Shown one piece after another: positions 39,495 to 44,079 of a DNA stretch of 44,079 bases. Within the stretch, counting starts at the first letter, position 1. Each line of letters starts with the position of its first letter. The notes under the pieces are model-generated. The model was not told the DNA's origin and searched no databases. It saw nothing but the letters and a program-made list of their open reading frames with translations. The DNA is taken from the NCBI GenBank assembly GCA_003212885.1, contig QCOP01000006.1:1-44079 (forward strand), in the 5' to 3' direction. The position numbers and the translations under genes are program-made. The stretch comes from Prochlorococcus sp. AG-432-D11 (GTDB taxonomy: Bacteria; Cyanobacteriota; Cyanobacteriia; PCC-6307; Cyanobiaceae).

Positions 39495-40010
39495 ATGGAT
39501 TCCTCTTCTAATCAGAGACGCTTAAGAAGTCGTGATCCTCTGGAGAGAAGAATGGATAAATGGTTTGAAACTGGTAGACAGTTTGTTGATGGAGTATCTG
39601 GTAATAGACCTGGAAAAAGAAGAGGCGTAGGTTCTATAATATCCAATGGTTCTCGATTAGATCATGTTGGAAAATGGGTTGGAGAAAAAATAGATTGGTT
39701 TTTCGAGGAAGAAGATTGGCTTGAAGATTCTGAGATGCCAGTGTCTTATCAAACTAATGGAAATGAGAACATGAAAAGACCACTTAGAGCAATTTCTTTA
39801 AGAGTCCCTAAAGCGATTGCACCAGCAACGGAAGAGCGTCCTTTACGAGACAATGTTGATGATTGGCCTGATGAATCAACCTTTAAGATTGATCGATGGC
39901 AAAGGTCTCAATCTAAAAGATCAATGACTTTAGAAGAAAGACTAGAGAGTGCTCAAAAACCATTGAAAAATCAGAGACCTTTACCTAGATCTAGTCGAAG
40001 AAGGGGATAG
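39495..40010 (+). CDS. basic, probably partly disordered protein of unknown function
   Basis: A 171-residue protein rich in Arg and Lys at both ends (QRRLRSRDPLERRMDKW; RPLPRSSRRRG) with an acidic, Trp-containing middle (WFFEEEDWLEDSEMP; DDWPDESTFKIDRWQRS). I recognise no domain; low complexity points to disorder and possible nucleic acid binding, an inference. No membrane spans. A preceding 103-base gap separates it from the SprT-like gene on the same strand. It ends 1 base before the converging chorismate lyase gene. The ATG at 39495 fits; an ATG at 39479 is out of frame. Confidence 0.6.
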   Translation: MDSSSNQRRLRSRDPLERRMDKWFETGRQFVDGVSGNRPGKRRGVGSIISNGSRLDHVGKWVGEKIDWFFEEEDWLEDSEMPVSYQTNGNENMKRPLRAISLRVPKAIAPATEERPLRDNVDDWPDESTFKIDRWQRSQSKRSMTLEERLESAQKPLKNQRPLPRSSRRRG

Positions 40011-40011
40011 A

Positions 40012-40617
40012 TCACTGATATTTGTCAAAACCTTGAGTAGGTAATGGCCCTAGCCATTGTTGTAAAAGAGGATTAAAGACTTCTCTAATTACGGTTAGTT
40101 CCTTTTCTTGTCTGATAAATCGATAGTGTCTGCTCCAAAAAGGGCCGCTGCAATTAAATTCTTTTTCAAGCCATTTGGCTTCTACTAAACCCAGTCCATC
40201 GACCTCTCTAAATAATTCTGATCGCACATGATTCAGACTGTCCCAAATTGGTTGGTTTTTATTGCATAAGTGAAAATCAGCTTCTTCTTTATTCCACCAA
40301 CTTTCAGCCCATGCCATTGTTCTTGACCCACAACGCAGCCAAACTTGACGCTTGAGGATAGGCTTTTTTAATTCTTCAATTTCTATAGGAGCTCCCGATA
40401 GGCTTTCTACCGGGGATTCCATACCAATTAATGCAATTTCAACTTTTTTATTTGTTAAAAGATTGAGATGACGAGTTGGACTACCGTCTCCAAGCAGCAT
40501 TAATTTCCAAGGGCCTGGAAGCATAGGGGCAACGTCACCTGATAGAACTGATTGAGTCGGGGCTTCCCAAATAGATTTTGGTGATTGAAATAGCTGTGTT
40601 ATCAAGATTGCCTCCAA
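40012..40617 (-). CDS. DUF98-type chorismate lyase (UbiC-like)
   Basis: A 201-residue protein of the DUF98/chorismate pyruvate-lyase group of cyanobacteria, which makes 4-hydroxybenzoate for plastoquinone. Conserved stretches include MLLGDGSPTRHLNLLT (about 58-73), QVWLRCGSRTMAWAESWW (about 115-132) and GPFWSRHYRFIR near residue 160. The assignment rests on family recognition; I cannot show the catalytic residues with certainty. It follows mnmG by 25 bases on the same strand. No prenyltransferase is in the window. Confidence 0.85.
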   Translation of the reverse strand: MEAILITQLFQSPKSIWEAPTQSVLSGDVAPMLPGPWKLMLLGDGSPTRHLNLLTNKKVEIALIGMESPVESLSGAPIEIEELKKPILKRQVWLRCGSRTMAWAESWWNKEEADFHLCNKNQPIWDSLNHVRSELFREVDGLGLVEAKWLEKEFNCSGPFWSRHYRFIRQEKELTVIREVFNPLLQQWLGPLPTQGFDKYQ

Positions 40618-40642
40618 ATATATTTTTCTAAAGAGTTCTATT

Positions 40643-42589
40643 CTATGAAGTCATAGTTTTAGAAATTTCTTTTCGACTTTCGATTTTTAGCCAGACTAAA
40701 AGAGCACTGAGATCTGCTTTACTCACTCCAGGCAATTCACAAGCTTTTCCAAAATTTTCAGGTTTTTCAAGATTCAATTTTTCACGCGCTTCTTGTGAAA
40801 GAGTTTTAATGTTGCTGTAATCAATTTCCTTGGGCAAGCGCCTAGTTTTTTGCTTGATTATTTGATCAACTTGGGCTTTTTGTCGCTTGAGATATCCACT
40901 ATATTTAATATCGATTTCTGCGCCTTCAGAAATCTCTAAAGCAAGATTTTTACTGGCTAGTTTATGTTTAACGAGTGTTTTCATATGCATTCCTGGTCTT
41001 CTAAGGAGATCAGCAAGTGTAATTGAGTCTTTAATTTTTGCACCTGTTTCAACTTCCATTAATGAGGCAATAGGATCAGTTGCCTTTAATCTTTCAGTTT
41101 CTAAACGATATTTCTCATTGTTTAAATTTTTTGTCTTTTCTTCAAAAATTTTCCATCTTCTTGAATCAATTAATCCGAGGTCATACCCAAGCGGGGTTAA
41201 TCTTCGATCTGCATTATCTCCTCGCAGCAATAATCTATATTCACTTCTACTAGTTAAGACTCTATATGGTTCACGTAAGTCTTTACTTACAAGGTCATCG
41301 ATCATAGTTCCTATATAACTTTCTTCTCTCGAAAAATAAATTTCTTCTTGATTTTTTACTCGACGGGCTGCATTGATACCGGCAACCAAACCTTGTGCCG
41401 CAGCTTCTTCATATCCAGTGGTTCCATTTAATTGTCCCGCAAAAAATAAACCTTTTATTCTCTTTGTTTCTAATGAAGGCAATAACTGAGTGGCAGGTAT
41501 ATAGTCGTATTCAACTGCATAGGCAGGTCTTAGCATTATACAATTTTCAAGACCAGGCAGAGTTTTAAGAAGCTTGGTTTGAATATGTTCTGGCATTCCT
41601 GTTGAAAAACCTTGAACATAGATTTCTGGAGTATCTGTTCCTTCTGGTTCAAGGAAGATTTGGTGAGATTCTTTGTCAGAAAATCTTACAATTTTGTCTT
41701 CAATTGAAGGACAATATCTAGGGCCTTTGCTATCAATAAATCCTCCATAAATAGGAGTTAAATGGAGATTATCTTTTATTAGTTCATGAGTATATTTCGT
41801 GGTTCGAGTAATATGACAACTTATTTGTTTTCCAGTCTTCCATGCTAGAGGGTCAAAAGAAAAATATCGATCAGATGCGTCACTGATTTGTTCATCAAGT
41901 TTTTCGAAGTTGATGCTTCTTTTATCAACTCTTGCAGGAGTACCAGTTTTTAAGCGACTTGTTTCAAAACCCAGTCTTTGTAATTCTTCGGTTAAGCCTT
42001 CAGCAGCTTGTTCTCCTGCTCTACCTGCCGACATCGATTGGTTGCCAATCCAAATTTTTCCACCTAGAAATGTTCCAGTCGTCAAAATAACTGTCTTTGC
42101 TATATATGTACTTCCAAAGTAAGTCTTGATGCCTGTAACTTTGCCAATCAGTTGATTATTTGATTGTGTATTTTCATCCTTAAAATCTATATTTAAACCA
42201 GTGACCATTGCTTCTCGAAGAAAAAGATTATTAGTACTTTGAAGAAATTGAAGCATTGTTTTTGCATATAACCTTTTGTCTGTTTGGGCTCGTAATGCCC
42301 ATACTGCAGGTCCGCGACTGGAATTGAGAATTCTTTTTTGAATTGCTGTTGAGTCCGCTAGCCGACCAATGACGCCTCCAAGAGCATCTATTTCGTGAAC
42401 TAGTTGACTTTTGGCGGGACCTCCAATAGCAGGGTTACAAGGTTGCCAAGCAATTCTATCTAAATTAAGTGTAAATAAAGCTGTTCTTAAGCCTAGTTTA
42501 GACGATGTTAATGCTGCTTCGCAACCAGCATGACCTCCTCCAACAACAATGACATCAAAACTTTCATTTTCTTTGTTTATTATGTTCAT
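40643..42589 (-). CDS. mnmG: tRNA uridine-5-carboxymethylaminomethyl(34) synthesis protein
   Basis: FAD and NADH-dependent enzyme that, with MnmE, modifies the wobble uridine of several tRNAs. The 648-residue protein has the FAD-binding [20 protein letters not shown] at the start, the MnmG motif [20 protein letters not shown] (about 48-67), [20 protein letters not shown] near 186, [20 protein letters not shown] near 380 and a C-terminal helical domain that binds MnmE. Length is slightly above 620-630. It sits between dnaB and the chorismate lyase gene, 21 bases after dnaB; mnmE is elsewhere. Confidence 0.96.
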   Translation of the reverse strand: MNIINKENESFDVIVVGGGHAGCEAALTSSKLGLRTALFTLNLDRIAWQPCNPAIGGPAKSQLVHEIDALGGVIGRLADSTAIQKRILNSSRGPAVWALRAQTDKRLYAKTMLQFLQSTNNLFLREAMVTGLNIDFKDENTQSNNQLIGKVTGIKTYFGSTYIAKTVILTTGTFLGGKIWIGNQSMSAGRAGEQAAEGLTEELQRLGFETSRLKTGTPARVDKRSINFEKLDEQISDASDRYFSFDPLAWKTGKQISCHITRTTKYTHELIKDNLHLTPIYGGFIDSKGPRYCPSIEDKIVRFSDKESHQIFLEPEGTDTPEIYVQGFSTGMPEHIQTKLLKTLPGLENCIMLRPAYAVEYDYIPATQLLPSLETKRIKGLFFAGQLNGTTGYEEAAAQGLVAGINAARRVKNQEEIYFSREESYIGTMIDDLVSKDLREPYRVLTSRSEYRLLLRGDNADRRLTPLGYDLGLIDSRRWKIFEEKTKNLNNEKYRLETERLKATDPIASLMEVETGAKIKDSITLADLLRRPGMHMKTLVKHKLASKNLALEISEGAEIDIKYSGYLKRQKAQVDQIIKQKTRRLPKEIDYSNIKTLSQEAREKLNLEKPENFGKACELPGVSKADLSALLVWLKIESRKEISKTMTS

Positions 42590-42610
42590 TTATATGATTT
42601 ATTTTATTAT

Positions 42611-44008
42611 TTAAGTAGCCAGATTTCGGAATCTTGTAAATTTAGATTCAAAGAGTAATTTTACTGTACCAATTGGACCATTTCTGTGCTTAGTGACTAT
42701 TACTTCTGTAATTCCTTTGTCAGCTGTTTCAGGATTATAGTATTCATCTCTATAAATCATTAATACTAAGTCAGCATCTTGTTCAATAGAACCAGATTCT
42801 CTCAGGTCGCTTAACATGGGTCTTTTATTGGTTCTAGATTCCACCCCCCTACTTAACTGAGATAATGCAATTACAGGAACTTTTAATTCACGTGCCATTC
42901 CTTTAAGCGCCCGCGTAATTCGTGAAATCTCTTGGACTCTATTATCGGGAGTTGATCCTTCCATTAATTGCAGATAATCAATTACTACCATTCCAAGTTC
43001 TTGTCCTTGCTCAGCTATCAGCCTTCTACAAAGAGAACGCATTTCTAGAACACTAGAATTAGGCTTATCGTCAATATAGATAGGGAGTTGCCCTAGAGTA
43101 TCTATTCCTTGACCTAGTAATGGCCATTCATCTTGATTGAGTCTTCCAGTTCTTAGTCTTGAGCTTTCAATACCAACTTCCATTGACAATAGACGATAAG
43201 TCAATTGCTCTTTACTCATTTCAAGACTAAAAACGCAAACTGGTAAGTTATGAATTTGCGCAACATTCTTAGCTAAATTTAAGACTATAGAAGTTTTGCC
43301 CATTGCTGGCCTACCAGCCACAATGATTAGATCACTTCTTTGGAGACCTTGGGTTATTGCATCTAGATCGTAGAAATTCACTGGAATTCCTGCTACCGAT
43401 GTTCCCATGGATCGACTTTCAATTTCTGTAAAAGTACTAGTTAGAATTTCTGAAGTTGGTATTAGCCCTTTTGATGGTTGCTCTTGACTAATAGAAAAGA
43501 TTTTTTGTTCAGCTTGATCAAGAACTTCTTCCATAGGCATTGTTTGATCAAAGCCTAGTTTTATAACTTCGTTACCTGATCTAATAAGTTGTCTTCTAAT
43601 AAATTTATCTGTAATTAGTTTTGCTACTTGTTCAATAGAAGCTGTTGAGGCTACCCTTTCAACTAGTTCAACTAGTCTATTATTTCCTCCAATTTTTTCG
43701 AGGAGTCCAGTATCAGATAACCATGCACTCATAGCCGTTAAATCTGTTGGTTTACCTTGGCTATGAAGCATTAAGGCTGTCCTAAATATTTCACGATGAG
43801 CATTTAGATAGAACGCATCTGGTTGAACCAAGTCTGCAATGCGACTCATCGCGTCTGGATCTAAAAGGATTCCTCCAAGCACAGCCTCTTCTGCTTCAAG
43901 ATTTTGAGGAGGAATGAGATCTTGTTGAGGTTCAAATTGTGGAGCAATATTCTTAGTATTGTTTCCTTTACTGGAACTATTATTTGAAGATAAAGGGATC
44001 CCAACCAT
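42611..44008 (-). CDS. dnaB: replicative DNA helicase DnaB
   Basis: Hexameric 5'-3' helicase at the replication fork. The 465-residue protein has the N-terminal DnaB domain (PPQNLEAEEAVLGGILLDPD) and a RecA-like motor with Walker A VAGRPAMGKTSIVLNLA, Walker B MVVIDYLQLM, and the arginine-finger region around RGVESRTNKRPMLSDLRESG. No intein interrupts the ATPase domain, although some cyanobacterial dnaB genes carry one. The ATG at 44008 is the first gene start from the right edge; mnmG follows by 21 bases. Confidence 0.97.
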   Translation of the reverse strand: MVGIPLSSNNSSSKGNNTKNIAPQFEPQQDLIPPQNLEAEEAVLGGILLDPDAMSRIADLVQPDAFYLNAHREIFRTALMLHSQGKPTDLTAMSAWLSDTGLLEKIGGNNRLVELVERVASTASIEQVAKLITDKFIRRQLIRSGNEVIKLGFDQTMPMEEVLDQAEQKIFSISQEQPSKGLIPTSEILTSTFTEIESRSMGTSVAGIPVNFYDLDAITQGLQRSDLIIVAGRPAMGKTSIVLNLAKNVAQIHNLPVCVFSLEMSKEQLTYRLLSMEVGIESSRLRTGRLNQDEWPLLGQGIDTLGQLPIYIDDKPNSSVLEMRSLCRRLIAEQGQELGMVVIDYLQLMEGSTPDNRVQEISRITRALKGMARELKVPVIALSQLSRGVESRTNKRPMLSDLRESGSIEQDADLVLMIYRDEYYNPETADKGITEVIVTKHRNGPIGTVKLLFESKFTRFRNLAT

Positions 44009-44079
44009 TTATATACTCTTTTTAGGATTCAGTTTAAATCTATTTAATAATTTTAGTACCCAATGACTTCTAGGTTTAT

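Noticed and set aside
42611-44008. An intein in dnaB, as in some cyanobacteria.
   Set aside because: The product is 465 residues with continuous helicase motifs, so there is no insertion.

Overview
The window is an AT-rich, tightly packed, plasmid-free-looking stretch of chromosome. It most resembles a marine picocyanobacterium of the genus Prochlorococcus; a low-light-adapted lineage is my guess, because the base composition looks less extreme than in high-light strains. The reasons are the cyanobacterial flavour of many products (Tic20-like protein, IctB-like membrane protein, UbiC-like chorismate lyase of the DUF98 type, group 2 sigma factor, phytol-kinase-like protein), the very short intergenic spacers, the near absence of Shine-Dalgarno sites, and a tRNA gene without an encoded CCA. 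I cannot name the strain from sequence alone. I see no insertion sequence, integrase, prophage, CRISPR array, intein or rRNA operon, and no gene-free gap longer than about 230 bases.

Layout. 1-1950 (minus): aroE, a Tic20-like protein and rpsF, the last running off the left edge with an 18-residue repeat tail. 2048-3949: dnaK (plus). 3954-8764: an FAD oxidase diverging from purU, which overlaps an IctB-like gene, meeting a B12-binding radical SAM gene tail to tail. 8853-12847: ClC transporter and acnB (minus). 13000-14073: DAHP synthase (plus). 14076-19393 (minus): phytol-kinase-like gene, sigma factor, ppk and an MFS exporter. 19419-20204: cobA (plus). 20210-28478: a long minus-strand run of pabC, pabB, queC, queE, pyrG, aspS and gcvT. 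28579-28797: a small Cys-rich gene (plus). 28858-31452 (minus): speB, speE and mazG, with overlapping ends. 31538-31609: tRNA-Val(UAC). 31841-32606: two divergent genes of unknown function. 32624-36054: valS and a DedA/TVP38-type gene (plus). 36051-38730 (minus): a membrane-anchored unknown, ligA and a 52-codon ORF. 38849-40010 (plus): a SprT-like gene and an unknown. 40012-44008 (minus): chorismate lyase, mnmG and dnaB.

How the genes work together. Chorismate metabolism recurs: DAHP synthase and AroE on the way in, PabB/PabC (folate) and a chorismate lyase (plastoquinone head group) on the way out. One-carbon folate metabolism is represented by purU, gcvT and pabB/pabC. Polyamine synthesis (speB-speE) is coupled to mazG house-cleaning. 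queE-queC make the 7-deazaguanine precursor of queuosine. The rest is core information processing (aspS, valS, mnmG, ligA, dnaB, rpsF, sigma factor).

This is mostly ordinary core genome, and I did not find a convincing new multi-gene system. The items most worth a second look are the repeat-expanded S6 tail, the Cys-rich 72-residue protein, the 52-codon gene after ligA, the unresolved start of the radical SAM gene and the uncharacterised oxidase beside purU.
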